Shown here one piece after another: positions 48,928-59,028 of a stretch of 64,000 nt of DNA. Position 1 is the first letter of the stretch, and each line of letters opens with the position of its first letter. The DNA is taken from NCBI GenBank assembly GCA_025352665.1, contig JANXSM010000058.1, positions 1 through 64,000 of the forward strand, given 5' to 3'. This DNA comes from Rhodospirillales bacterium (GTDB lineage Bacteria > Pseudomonadota > Alphaproteobacteria > Acetobacterales > Acetobacteraceae). The notes beneath the pieces are model-generated. The model had not been told where the DNA came from. It searched no databases and saw only the letters and a program-made list of their open reading frames with translations. The translations under genes and the position numbers were made by a program.

Positions 48928-51900
48928 TCGGCAGCGACGGCAGGGCTTGGGTTGAAACGCAAGCGGGCGCGCTCGAAGGCCAAGTAGATCACAGGCGTGG
49001 TATACAGGGTCAGCAACTGGCTCAACAGCAGGCCGCCGACGATGGTGACGCCGAGCGGAAACCGCAGCTCAGATCCGGTGCCGTTCTCCAGCACCAGCGG
49101 CAGCGAGCCGATGAGTGCCGCCATGGTCGTCATCATGATCGGGCGGAACCGCAGCAAGCAGGCATCGCGGATTGCCTTCTCCGGGCTAGACCCGTCCTCG
49201 CGTTCGGCCTCGATGGCGAAGTCGATCATCATGATGGCGTTCTTTTTGACGATGCCCATCAGCAGCACCACGCCGACGAGGGCGACCAATGACAGATCCT
49301 GCCCCACCAGCATCAGCGCCAGCAAGGCGCCGATGCCAGCTGACGGCAGAGTCGACAGGATCGTCACCGGGTGGATGACGCTTTCGTACAGCACGCCGAG
49401 TACGATGTAGATCACGACCATTGCGGCCAGGATCAGCCAGGGTTCGGAGGCCAGCGACTTCTGGAACTCGGCGGCATCGCCGGAATAGCTGCCGGTGATG
49501 GTGGGCGGCATGCCGATGCTGTGCTCGGCCGTGGCGACCGCCGTGACCGCATCGCCCAGCGCATAGCCGGGGGCGAGGTTGAAGCTCATGGTCGCTGCTG
49601 GGAACTGCGCCTGGTGGGTGACCACCAGAGGTGCCGTGACGCGCTCGATGGTGGCGATCGCCGACAGTGGCACTTGCACGCCGGTGTTGCTGGCGATGCG
49701 CAGTCGCGTGAGCGAATTGGGGTCGGCCTGCCACGCCGGATCCGCTTCCAGCACCACGCGATATTGGTTGGACTGCGAAAAGATGGTGGAGATCTGGCGC
49801 TGGCCGAAACTGTCGTAGAGCGCATCTTGCACCGCCTGCATGGACACGCCGAGCCGGAACGCGCTGTCGCGGTTGACCTTCACGTAGCTGCGAAAACCAT
49901 CGTTCTGCTGGTCGGTCGCCACGTCCTGCAGTTGCGGCAGGGCCTTGATGGCATCGAGCAGTTTGGGCGCCCACACCGCGAGTTCGTCAGGATCGGTGTC
50001 CAGAATGGTGTACTGGAACTGGGTGCGGCTGACGCGCGTGCTGATCTGGATGTCTTGCACCGGCTGCATGAACACGGTCAGCCCTGGAATGGCGGCAAGC
50101 TGCGGTGCCAGACGGGTGGCGATCTCGACTGCCGACGCCCGGCCACCATCGCGCGGTTTCAGCGCGATGGTGATGCGCCCGGCATTCGGCGTGGCGTTGA
50201 TGCTGCCGGCGCCGACGAACGAGGTGACACCAGCGACATCGGGGTCCTTGCTGACGATGGCAACCGCCTGCGCCTGCAGCACGTTCATGCGTGGGATTGA
50301 GACCGACTGCGCGGCCTCGGTGACGGCCACGATCACGCCGGTGTCCTGCTGGGGCAAGAAGCCCTTGGGGATCACGATATACAAGGCGACGGTGCCGATG
50401 AGCGTGCCCACGGCCACGATCAGCACCAGGCCCTGGTGGCGCAGCGATCGGTCCAGCGTGCGCTCGTAGAAGCGCAGCATGTGGGTGAAGCCACGCTCGG
50501 TGGTGCGTGCCACCCAGTTGGGCGTTTCCTCGGCGGCCGGGCGCAGCAGGCGGCCGGCCATCATCGGGGTCAGCGTCAGCGACACCACGCCCGACACGAT
50601 GACGGAGACCGAGAGCGTCACGGCGAACTCGCTGAACAGGCGGCCGACCACGCCTTCCATGAAGAGCAGGGGAATGAACACGGCGATCAGCGATACCGTA
50701 AGCGAAACGATGGTGAAGCCGATCTGGGCGGCACCCTTGTAGGCAGCGGTGAGCGGGCTGTCGCCGGCTTCGATGAAGCGCACCACGTTCTCAACCATGA
50801 CGATGGCGTCGTCGACCACGAAGCCGGTGGCGACGGTGAGCGCCATGAGGGAGAGATTGTCGAGCCCGTAGCCGAGCAAGGCCATCACGCCGAACGTGCC
50901 GACCAGGGACAGCGGCAGCGCCACCGCCGGAATGATCGTCGCCCGCCAGGAGCGCAGGAACAAGTAGATGACACCGACCACCAGCACGATGGTGAGCAGC
51001 AGCGTCGCCTCAACGTCTTTCACGCTGGCGCGGATGGTTTCGGTACGATCGGTGACGATTTCCATGCGCACCGCCGAGGGAAGCGAGCGCTGCAGGTTGG
51101 GCAGCTCTGCCTTGATGCGGTCGACCGTGGCCACGATGTTGGCGCCGGGCTGGCGCTGGATGTCGAGCACCACGGCCTGGTGGCCGTTATAGGTGGCGGC
51201 CACGCGATCGTTCTCGAGCCCGCCGACGACGGTGCCGACATCGGACAGGCGCACCGGGGCACCGTTGCGGTAGGAGATGATCAGCGAGCGATAGGCGTCC
51301 GGCGACAGGATCTGATCGTTGGCTCCCAGTGCGATCGCCTGGCGGGGCCCGTCGAAGCCGCCTTTGGCGCCGTTCACGTTGGCGGCGGCGACCGCCGTGC
51401 GCACGTCCTCCATCGAGAGATTGTACGAGGCGAGCCGTGCCGGATCGGCGCGCACGCGCACCGCCGGGCGGGCGTTGCCTTGGATGGTGACCTTGCCGAC
51501 GCCGTCGATCTGGCTGAGCTTGGGCAGCAACAACGTATCCGCGGCGTCGCTCACCTTGTCGATGGTGATGGTGTCCGAGCTCAGCGCCAGTGTGACGATC
51601 GGCGCATCCGCCGGGTTCACTTTGGCATAGACCGGCGGATACGGCAGGTTGCTCGGCAAGGTGCCGGCGGAGGCGTTGATCGCGGCTTGCACGTCCTGCG
51701 CCGCCGAGTCGATGCTGCGCGCCAGCGAGAACTGCAACGTGATCTGGCTGGTGCCCTCGGAGCTGACCGAGGTCATCGTGGTCAATCCCTGGATCTGGCC
51801 GAACTGGCGTTCCAGGGAGGCGGTGATCAGCGTCGACACCGTGTCCGGGTTGGCGCCGGGCAACTGGGTGGTGATTTGGATGGTTGGGAAATCGACCTGC

Positions 51901-52013
51901 GGCAAGGCGGAGACGGGCAGAGTGAGGAAGCCCAGGATGCCGCCCAGCAGCACGGCAAAGGCGAGCAGCGAGGTTGCGATCGGGCGCGCGATGAAGGGCG
52001 AAGAGATGCTCAC
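48924..52013 (-). CDS. RND efflux permease, MdtB-like
   Basis: A 1029-residue HAE1 RND pump with the helix-4 motif [15 protein letters not shown] and an N-terminus FIARPIATSLLAFAVLLGG. It is the partner of the downstream pump, from which it differs along its whole length. Two different pumps in one operon with an adaptor match the MdtABC pattern (export of bile salts, novobiocin and similar compounds in E. coli). It overlaps the adaptor gene by four bases. Confidence 0.95.
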   Translation of the reverse strand: MSISSPFIARPIATSLLAFAVLLGGILGFLTLPVSALPQVDFPTIQITTQLPGANPDTVSTLITASLERQFGQIQGLTTMTSVSSEGTSQITLQFSLARSIDSAAQDVQAAINASAGTLPSNLPYPPVYAKVNPADAPIVTLALSSDTITIDKVSDAADTLLLPKLSQIDGVGKVTIQGNARPAVRVRADPARLASYNLSMEDVRTAVAAANVNGAKGGFDGPRQAIALGANDQILSPDAYRSLIISYRNGAPVRLSDVGTVVGGLENDRVAATYNGHQAVVLDIQRQPGANIVATVDRIKAELPNLQRSLPSAVRMEIVTDRTETIRASVKDVEATLLLTIVLVVGVIYLFLRSWRATIIPAVALPLSLVGTFGVMALLGYGLDNLSLMALTVATGFVVDDAIVMVENVVRFIEAGDSPLTAAYKGAAQIGFTIVSLTVSLIAVFIPLLFMEGVVGRLFSEFAVTLSVSVIVSGVVSLTLTPMMAGRLLRPAAEETPNWVARTTERGFTHMLRFYERTLDRSLRHQGLVLIVAVGTLIGTVALYIVIPKGFLPQQDTGVIVAVTEAAQSVSIPRMNVLQAQAVAIVSKDPDVAGVTSFVGAGSINATPNAGRITIALKPRDGGRASAVEIATRLAPQLAAIPGLTVFMQPVQDIQISTRVSRTQFQYTILDTDPDELAVWAPKLLDAIKALPQLQDVATDQQNDGFRSYVKVNRDSAFRLGVSMQAVQDALYDSFGQRQISTIFSQSNQYRVVLEADPAWQADPNSLTRLRIASNTGVQVPLSAIATIERVTAPLVVTHQAQFPAATMSFNLAPGYALGDAVTAVATAEHSIGMPPTITGSYSGDAAEFQKSLASEPWLILAAMVVIYIVLGVLYESVIHPVTILSTLPSAGIGALLALMLVGQDLSLVALVGVVLLMGIVKKNAIMMIDFAIEAEREDGSSPEKAIRDACLLRFRPIMMTTMAALIGSLPLVLENGTGSELRFPLGVTIVGGLLLSQLLTLYTTPVIYLAFERARLRFNPSPAVAAE

Positions 52014-53266
52014 GGGCGAGCCGGGCGCGTGCCGGTGGGCGGCACGGTCCGGCGTGGCGGCGGTGCTGTCACCGTCGGTGCGCCGGCCGGTTGCACAATG
52101 TTGACCCGCGAATTCTCGTTCAGGCGTGCGGCGCCGTCGACCACAACTTGCTCGCCCGCCGTCAAGCCGGCGGTGATGACGGACGTGTTGAGGTCTTCGT
52201 GTCCGACCGTGACCAAACGGCGTTCAACCGCGGCATCGCCTTTCATCACCCAGATGAACGTGCCGGTTGGGCCGCGTTGTACAGCGACCGGCGGCACCGT
52301 GATGGCGGCCTTGAGCGTGTCCACCAGCAGCCGCACCGTGGTGAAGGCGCCAGGCCACAGGCGCAGGCGTGTGTTGGGGAAACTCGCCTTCAGCTTGATC
52401 GTGCCGGTGGCGGGGTCCACCTGATTGTCGAGCACGATCAGCGTGCCGCGATCCAGCTCCTCGGTGGTGTTGTCCTGCGGCAAGGCGATCGCGAGCGGCA
52501 TCGTGCCGCCCGCCCGGGCGGCTGTCATGGGATCAGGGCCGCCCGCCCGGGCGGCGGTAATGGCATCGCTCACCTGGCGCAGGCTCTGCTGTGGCAGCGT
52601 GAACACCACCGAGATCGGCTTCAGGGTGGTCAGCACCACAAGGCCCGTGGTGTCGGAGGCATGGATGATGTTGCCGGGGTCGACCAGGCGCAGCCCGGTG
52701 CGCCCATCGATCGGGGCCACGATGCTGGTGTAGCCGAGATTGACGCGGGCGGCGTCGATCTGCGCCTGGTCGGAGGCCACCAGCGCCTCATCCTGCGCGA
52801 CCTGAGAGCGGGCGGTGTCGGCCTGCTGGGCGGAGGTGTAGGCGGTGGCGGCCAGCTTGTTGTAGCGCGCCATGTCCAGCCGCGCATTGGCAAGCGTTGC
52901 CGAGTCCTGCGCCTTCTTGGCGACCGCCTGGTCGAGTGCCGCCTGATAGCTGCGCGGGTCGATCCGGGCCAGCACGTCGCCGGCCTTGACGTCCTGGCCT
53001 TCCTTGAAGTTGACCTCGATGAGCTTGCCGTCGACCTGGGTGTGCACGGTGACGTTGGCCGAGGCCTGCACGGTGCCGAGGCCTTCGAGAAAGATCGGAA
53101 CGTCCTGCACCGCGGCTGTGGCGACCACGACGGGCACCGGCAGGTTGGCCTGGTTGCGCCGGTTGGTGGCCTGCACCTGCGCGTTCGGCTGATACACTCC
53201 GAAAAAGTAATAGGCGCCGCCGCCGATGATGCCGACGAGGATGAGCAGCCAGATCAGCCGCCGCAT
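52010..53266 (-). CDS. RND periplasmic adaptor (MdtA-like membrane fusion protein)
   Basis: A 418-residue adaptor linking pump and outer-membrane channel. An N-terminal membrane anchor (about 4-24) precedes a biotinyl-lipoyl-like domain (FLEGLGTVQASANVTVHTQVDGKLIEVNF). A coiled-coil hairpin (about 105-185) and beta-barrel follow, then a Pro-rich tail (TAPPPRRTVPPTGTRPARP). A short direct repeat encodes TAARAGG twice near residues 240-255. It overlaps the MdtB-like gene by four bases and shares one base with the outer-membrane-factor stop codon. Confidence 0.94.
   Translation of the reverse strand: MRRLIWLLILVGIIGGGAYYFFGVYQPNAQVQATNRRNQANLPVPVVVATAAVQDVPIFLEGLGTVQASANVTVHTQVDGKLIEVNFKEGQDVKAGDVLARIDPRSYQAALDQAVAKKAQDSATLANARLDMARYNKLAATAYTSAQQADTARSQVAQDEALVASDQAQIDAARVNLGYTSIVAPIDGRTGLRLVDPGNIIHASDTTGLVVLTTLKPISVVFTLPQQSLRQVSDAITAARAGGPDPMTAARAGGTMPLAIALPQDNTTEELDRGTLIVLDNQVDPATGTIKLKASFPNTRLRLWPGAFTTVRLLVDTLKAAITVPPVAVQRGPTGTFIWVMKGDAAVERRLVTVGHEDLNTSVITAGLTAGEQVVVDGAARLNENSRVNIVQPAGAPTVTAPPPRRTVPPTGTRPARP
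52506..52556 (-). repeat. Duplicated GC palindrome inside the adaptor gene
   Basis: Two direct copies of a unit containing the self-complementary GCCGCCCGGGCGGC-like core (near 52508-52523 and 52542-52556). Both stay in frame and duplicate AARAGG in the protein, in a surface region between strands. Confidence 0.65.
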
Positions 53267-54741
53267 CAGAGCACGCCCTGCAACAGCGAGGCGGCCGGGA
53301 TGGTGGTGGCACCCGTCGTCCAGCCGCCGCCGAGCGCCCTGTACAGCGCCACCAGCGCCTGGAACCGCGACAGGCGCACCTGGGTGAGGTTGTCGAGATC
53401 GTTGAACAGCGTGCTCTGGGCCTGCAGGGCGGTGACGATGTCGCTGGTTCCCGCCAGCACCTGGGCGCGGGCGATGTCGGAGGCGCGCTGGGCGACGGCC
53501 ACGGCGTCGCGCTCCAGGGCTTCCTGTTCGGTGGCGTAGCGGTATTGGGTCAGAGCGTTCTCCACATCGGTGAAAGCTTGTACGACGGCCCTGCGGTAAT
53601 CGGCGACCAACTCGTCGTAGCGGGCCTGATACTGGTCGTACTGGGCTGATTTAAGGCCATTGTCGAAGATCGTCTGGGTGGCGGAGGTGGCGGCCGACGT
53701 CAGCAGCGAACCGGGATTGAACAGCGTGTTCAACGCCGTGCTCTGCCAGCCGCCCGACGCGGTGAGGCTGATCTGCGGGTAGAAATTCGCCCGCGCTGCG
53801 CGGATGTTGGCGTTGGCCGCCACCAGATCGGCCTCGGCGGAGGCCACGTCCGGACGGCGCAGCAGCAGGTCCGACGGAAGGCCTGCGGTGACCTCGGGCA
53901 GATCGAGCGTGTTCAGCGTGCCAGGCGGCGCCACGATGTCCTCCGGCAGCTTGCCGGTGAGCACGCCCAAAGCATTGATCTGGGTCTGCACATTGCTGCG
54001 CAGCGCCGGGATCTGCGCGCGAAGCCCTGCGACCAGGGCGCCCTGCTGCGCCACGTCCAGCTCGCTTGCGGTGCCGACGTCGAGCCGGGCGCGGATGGCG
54101 GCCAGGATCTGTTCGGCATCGTTGAGATTGCGCCGCGCCACGGCCAGCCGATCCTGATAGGCCAGCGCGGTGAACCAGGTGGTGGCGACCGAGGTGATCG
54201 TGGTCAGCGCCACCGTTTGCTGGTCGTAGCGGCTGAACAGGGCGTTGGCCTGGGCTGCGTCGCGCAGTGCGCGCAGCCGCCCCCACACGTCCAGTTCGTA
54301 GCTGGCGCTGAGCTGGCCGCTGTACTGGCGGCTTTCGACGGCACGCCTGCTGCTCGACACCGTGCCGTTGGATGAGACGGTGCTGCGGGTGCTGGACCCG
54401 CGTTGCCAGTCGGCCTGGGTTGTGGCGTTCACCGTTGGCAGCAGGCTGCTGCCGGAAACGCGCACCTGCGCATCTGCCTGGCGCACCCGGGCGATGGCGG
54501 CCTGGATGTCGAAACTGCCGGGATTGGCGGGGTCAGTCCCTTGCGCATCGCCGATCAGCCGATCGAGGTCGGGCGAATGGAAGCCGCGCCACCAGTCGGC
54601 GGCAGGCCACACCGGGCCCGTCGGCTGGGTTTCGCGATAGGCGGCGGGGCTGGGGGAGGCAGGACGCAGATAGGCTGGACCGAGTGAACAGCCGGCCAGC
54701 AGCGGCAGCAACAGGAGCAACCGAACGGGGGAAAGGAACAT
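53266..54741 (-). CDS. Outer-membrane efflux lipoprotein (NodT/OprM family)
   Basis: A 491-residue TolC-like channel. It begins with a lipoprotein signal (LLLLPLLAGCS, lipid-attached C18), followed by two outer-membrane-efflux repeats rich in coiled coil (ALAYQDRLAVARRNLNDAEQILAAIRARL and RADIARAQVLAG-type segments). It is the first gene of the efflux operon, so any promoter lies in 54742-54868. It provides the exit duct for the adaptor and pumps encoded downstream. Confidence 0.94.
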   Translation of the reverse strand: MFLSPVRLLLLLPLLAGCSLGPAYLRPASPSPAAYRETQPTGPVWPAADWWRGFHSPDLDRLIGDAQGTDPANPGSFDIQAAIARVRQADAQVRVSGSSLLPTVNATTQADWQRGSSTRSTVSSNGTVSSSRRAVESRQYSGQLSASYELDVWGRLRALRDAAQANALFSRYDQQTVALTTITSVATTWFTALAYQDRLAVARRNLNDAEQILAAIRARLDVGTASELDVAQQGALVAGLRAQIPALRSNVQTQINALGVLTGKLPEDIVAPPGTLNTLDLPEVTAGLPSDLLLRRPDVASAEADLVAANANIRAARANFYPQISLTASGGWQSTALNTLFNPGSLLTSAATSATQTIFDNGLKSAQYDQYQARYDELVADYRRAVVQAFTDVENALTQYRYATEQEALERDAVAVAQRASDIARAQVLAGTSDIVTALQAQSTLFNDLDNLTQVRLSRFQALVALYRALGGGWTTGATTIPAASLLQGVL

Positions 54742-54868
54742 GCGGGAGCGGGCGAGACGGCCCTTGTGGGACCCGGGTCGCGATATCCTTTCAGTTACAA
54801 GTCGGCGGCAGCCTGCTCATAGCGCAGGCGACATTACGTGCGGATGACAAACCGGTTGCCGCAGGTGT

Positions 54869-55726
54869 TCATTCTGCCATGGCGAGGATCCTTTCTGCCA
54901 GTGTCAGGTGGGGTCGGTCGATCATCTTGCCATCCAGCACGAACACGCCGGCGCCGGGGTTGGCCGCGAACCCGTCGCGCACCGCCTGGGCCCAGGCGAT
55001 CCGAGGCGGCTGGGGGGTGAAGGCGGCATTGACCGGTACGATCTGGTCCGGGTGGATGCACAGCTTGCCGGCGAATCCGTCGACCGCCGCCTCGCCTGCC
55101 TCGCGGGCCAGGCCCGCGGGGTTGCGCGGGTCGGGGAAGGGCGTGTCGATGGCGGGCACGCCGATGGCGGCGGCTGTCATCAGCACGGCGGCGCGGGCCA
55201 CAGCCACGGCCGCGGGGTAGCTGAGGTCGGCCCGACGCGGGTCGATGCCGAGATCGGCGGACAGGTCCTCGGCGCCGAAGCACAACGCGACGACGCGGCG
55301 GTGAAACTGCACGATGCCCGGCAGCGCCAGCACCGAGGCCGCGGTTTCGGTGACGATGGGCATGACCAGAATGCTGCCGACGGGAAGGCCTGCCGCCGTC
55401 TCCAGCGCCTCCAGATGATGGTCGATGGCGATAAGATCGGCGGCACCGCGGCATTTCGGCAGCATGATCGCAGCGGGGCGGCCGGGCACCACGGCTGCAA
55501 GATCGGCCAGATACCATGGCGTTTCCGCCGGATTGACCCGCACGATCACGCCTGGGCGGACGAGGCCGGGCAGAAGGGCCGCAGTCATGGCGCGGGCGGT
55601 GTCCTTGGCGCTGGGAGCGACCGAATCCTCGAGGTCGAGGATGACGGCATCGGCCGCCGAGGCGAGCGCCTTCGCAGCCTTGCGGGCGGAATCGCCGGGG
55701 GCGAACAGCGGGCTGCGCAATTTCAT
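54869..55726 (-). CDS. HpcH/HpaI-family CoA-ester lyase (citrate lyase beta-like)
   Basis: A 285-residue TIM-barrel enzyme related to citrate lyase beta, malyl-CoA and citramalyl-CoA lyases. The N-terminal [33 protein letters not shown] gives the metal and CoA site with E and D ligands. Later blocks are [23 protein letters not shown] and [13 protein letters not shown]. It overlaps the MaoC gene by four bases; together they suggest handling of a branched or hydroxylated dicarboxyl-CoA. The exact substrate is unresolved. Confidence 0.9.
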   Translation of the reverse strand: MKLRSPLFAPGDSARKAAKALASAADAVILDLEDSVAPSAKDTARAMTAALLPGLVRPGVIVRVNPAETPWYLADLAAVVPGRPAAIMLPKCRGAADLIAIDHHLEALETAAGLPVGSILVMPIVTETAASVLALPGIVQFHRRVVALCFGAEDLSADLGIDPRRADLSYPAAVAVARAAVLMTAAAIGVPAIDTPFPDPRNPAGLAREAGEAAVDGFAGKLCIHPDQIVPVNAAFTPQPPRIAWAQAVRDGFAANPGAGVFVLDGKMIDRPHLTLAERILAMAE

Positions 55727-56187
55727 GGCTTGTCTCCGTTGGGCCGCCGCAGCATCAGCGCCGAGCGGTCGCAGCGCGCGACGACCTCGTGGCGCTGGTT
55801 GGTGGCGGTATGGCGGAAAACCACGATCCCCGCACCAGGGCGCGAGCGGCTGGGCCGGGCCGACACCACCAGGGTTTTGGTGGAGATGGTGTCGCCGGCG
55901 AACACCGGGGCGGGGAACACCGTTTCGGTCATGCCGAGATTGGCCACCGTGGTGCCCATGGTGAGGTTGTGCACGGACATGCCGATCATCAGCCCGAGTG
56001 TGAACAGCGAGTTCACCAGTGGCTTGCCGAATTCGGTGCCGGCGGCGAATTCAGCATCCAGATGCAGCTTCTGCACGTTCATCGTGAGCGAGCAGAAGAA
56101 CACGTTGTCGGCCTCGGTGACGGTGCGCGTCCACTCTGCGTCGACCTCCAAACCCTCCACCAGCTCCTCGAACCAAAGGCCGGGCAT
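55723..56187 (-). CDS. MaoC-family hydratase
   Basis: A 154-residue hot-dog-fold hydratase for an enoyl-CoA-type substrate (mesaconyl-CoA hydratases are similar). The family start [25 protein letters not shown] and the segment [20 protein letters not shown] are present. The ATG at 56187 is preferred, because GGAG lies nine bases upstream and family members begin here; an ATG five codons earlier (56202) lacks such a site. It is translationally coupled to the lyase gene and divergent from the ABC importer. Confidence 0.88.
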   Translation of the reverse strand: MPGLWFEELVEGLEVDAEWTRTVTEADNVFFCSLTMNVQKLHLDAEFAAGTEFGKPLVNSLFTLGLMIGMSVHNLTMGTTVANLGMTETVFPAPVFAGDTISTKTLVVSARPSRSRPGAGIVVFRHTATNQRHEVVARCDRSALMLRRPNGDKP

Positions 56188-56288
56188 GATGGTTTTCTCC
56201 ATTCTCTGGTGTTTTCGGGAAACAATCTTGCGTAGCCCTGTGCGATATGCAAATCAGGTCTCATTATAAACAGAGGGAGACGTCCGGG

Positions 56289-57033
56289 GTGACATCCACC
56301 ATCCTGGAGACCACGGGTCTTTCGCGCGAGTTCCGCGGGTTTGTCGCTGTCAACAGCGTTGATCTCAAGGTGCAGACCGGCACGATCCATGCGCTCATCG
56401 GCCCGAACGGGGCCGGCAAGACCACCTGCTTCAACCTTCTGACCAAGTTCCTTTCGCCCACGCGGGGCACGATCAGCTTCAAGGGACGCGACATCACCGG
56501 CCTGAAGCCGGCAGAGGTGGCGCGGCTGGGATTGATCCGCAGCTTCCAGATTTCCGCGGTGTTCGGCCATATGACCGCACTTGAAAACGTGCGCGTGGCG
56601 TTGCAGCGGGCGAGGGGTACGAGCTTCGACTTCTGGCGGTCTGACGAACTGCTGCACCAGTACAACGAGCGGGCGCGGGCGCTGCTGGAGGACGTGGGGC
56701 TGACCGAATTCGTCGACACCCAGGCGAGCCAGCTCTCATACGGCCGCAAGCGGGCGCTCGAGATCGCCACCACGCTGGCGCTCGACCCCGAGATGATGCT
56801 GCTCGACGAGCCGACGGCGGGCATGACCCATGACGACGTGGAGCGGGTGGTGGCGCTGATCCGGCGGATCCGCACGGGCCGTACCATTCTTATGGTGGAA
56901 CATAACCTGTCGGTGGTCGAAGGGCTGTGCGACACCATCACCGTGCTCACCCGCGGCCGGATATTGGCGGAGGGCGACTACGCCACGGTGTCGCGCAATC
57001 CCGAAGTTGTGGCAGCCTATCTGGGACATTTCG

Positions 57034-57041
<8 letters not shown>
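56289..57041 (+). CDS. Branched-chain-amino-acid-type ABC ATPase (LivG-like)
   Basis: A 250-residue ATPase of the HAAT importer family. Walker A is GPNGAGKTT, the signature LSYGRKRALEIA and Walker B MMLLDEPTAGM. The start is a GTG at 56289 with GGGAG about ten bases before it; an ATG at 56247 is weaker. It overlaps the LivF-like gene by eight bases and begins a six-gene importer operon. Confidence 0.92.
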
Positions 57042-57741
<700 letters not shown>

Positions 57742-57782
57742 ACTGGTGTGTCCAACCGACGTAGAACAAGGGAAAACGTGAG

Positions 57783-58997
57783 ATGCAGATCGATCGCCGC
57801 ACACTGCTCGCAACAGCCACCCTGGCTGGCATCCCCCTGGGCGCCCGTGCGCAAGCACCCTCGCTCAAGATCGGCGTGCTTACCGATCTGTCGGGCCCGT
57901 ACAAGGACCTCGCCGGCCCGGTCGCCGTTTCCTGTGTCACCCAGGCCCTGGAGGATTTCGGGGTGTCTGGCAAAGGCATGAAGGTCGATGTGATCTCGGC
58001 CGATCATCAGAACAAACCCGATGTCGGCGCGGGCATCGCACGACAATGGTTTGATCGCGACGGTGTTGATCTCATCGTCGAAGTCGCCAATTCCGGCGTG
58101 GCGCTGGCGGTGGCCGGCGTCGCGAAGGAAAAGAACAAGGTCTATATCAATTCCGGGGCGGCAACCTCCGACCTTACCGGCGAGATGTGCAACGCCAACA
58201 CCATCCACTGGGCCTACGACACCTACATGCTGGCCAAGTCGACCGGCGGTGCTTTGGCCAGGGCGGGCGGCGACAGCTGGTTCTTCATCACCGCCGACTA
58301 CGCGTTCGGCAAGGCGCTGCAGCGCGACACCACCGGCTTCGTGGAGGCCAACAAGGGCCGCGTGGTCGGCTCCGTTGCCTATCCATTCCCGGGCACCACC
58401 GATTTCTCATCGTTGCTGCTGCAGGCGCAGGCTTCCGGCGCCAAGGTGGTCGGACTGTGCAATGCCGGCACAGACACGATCAACTCGATCAAGCAGGCCA
58501 AGGAATTCGGACTGACGCAGACCATCGCCGGCCTGCTGCTGTTCATCTCGGACGTGCATTCGCTTGGCCTCGATGTGGCACAGGGCATTGCGGTGACCGA
58601 CAGCTTCTATTGGGATGCCAACGCCCGCACCCGCGCCTTTTCCGAGCGGTTGAAGCCGAAGGCGCCCAACGTGCGCGCGACGATGGTGCAGGCGGGGGTG
58701 TATTCCTCGGTGCTGCATTACCTCAAGGTCGCAGCACAGGCCGGCGTTCCCACCATGAAGGGCAGCGGCATCGACGTGGTCGACAGGATGAAGGCGATGC
58801 CGACGGATGACGACTGCTTCGGCCCCGGTTCGATCCGGATCGACGGCCGCAAGATCCACCCAAGTTATCTATGGAGCATCAAGAAGCCTTCCGAGAGCAA
58901 GGGTCCTTGGGATTACTACAAGCTGGTTGCCACCACGCCAGCCGACGAGGCATTCCGCCCGCTCAGCGCCGGCCATTGCAGCCTTGTGAAATCGTAA
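57783..58997 (+). CDS. ABC importer substrate-binding protein 1 (Leu/Ile/Val-binding type)
   Basis: A 404-residue periplasmic type I binding protein. The N-terminal signal has a twin-arginine start (DRRTLLATATLAGIPLGARAQA), so export may be Tat-like. The mature part begins LKIGVLTDLSGPYKDLAGP, the family pattern. The ligand is unknown; members bind amino acids, amides or aromatic acids. It is very similar in length and sequence to the next gene (shared blocks such as SADHQNKPDVGAGIARQWFD). Confidence 0.93.
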   Translation: MQIDRRTLLATATLAGIPLGARAQAPSLKIGVLTDLSGPYKDLAGPVAVSCVTQALEDFGVSGKGMKVDVISADHQNKPDVGAGIARQWFDRDGVDLIVEVANSGVALAVAGVAKEKNKVYINSGAATSDLTGEMCNANTIHWAYDTYMLAKSTGGALARAGGDSWFFITADYAFGKALQRDTTGFVEANKGRVVGSVAYPFPGTTDFSSLLLQAQASGAKVVGLCNAGTDTINSIKQAKEFGLTQTIAGLLLFISDVHSLGLDVAQGIAVTDSFYWDANARTRAFSERLKPKAPNVRATMVQAGVYSSVLHYLKVAAQAGVPTMKGSGIDVVDRMKAMPTDDDCFGPGSIRIDGRKIHPSYLWSIKKPSESKGPWDYYKLVATTPADEAFRPLSAGHCSLVKS

Positions 58998-59028
58998 CAA
59001 AAACCACCTGAAAACAGGGGAATAATCT

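Noticed and set aside
50436-52424. 662-codon plus-strand open frame
   Set aside because: It is antisense to the MdtB-like pump and adaptor genes; its composition (Arg, Gly, His rich) is typical of a GC shadow frame.
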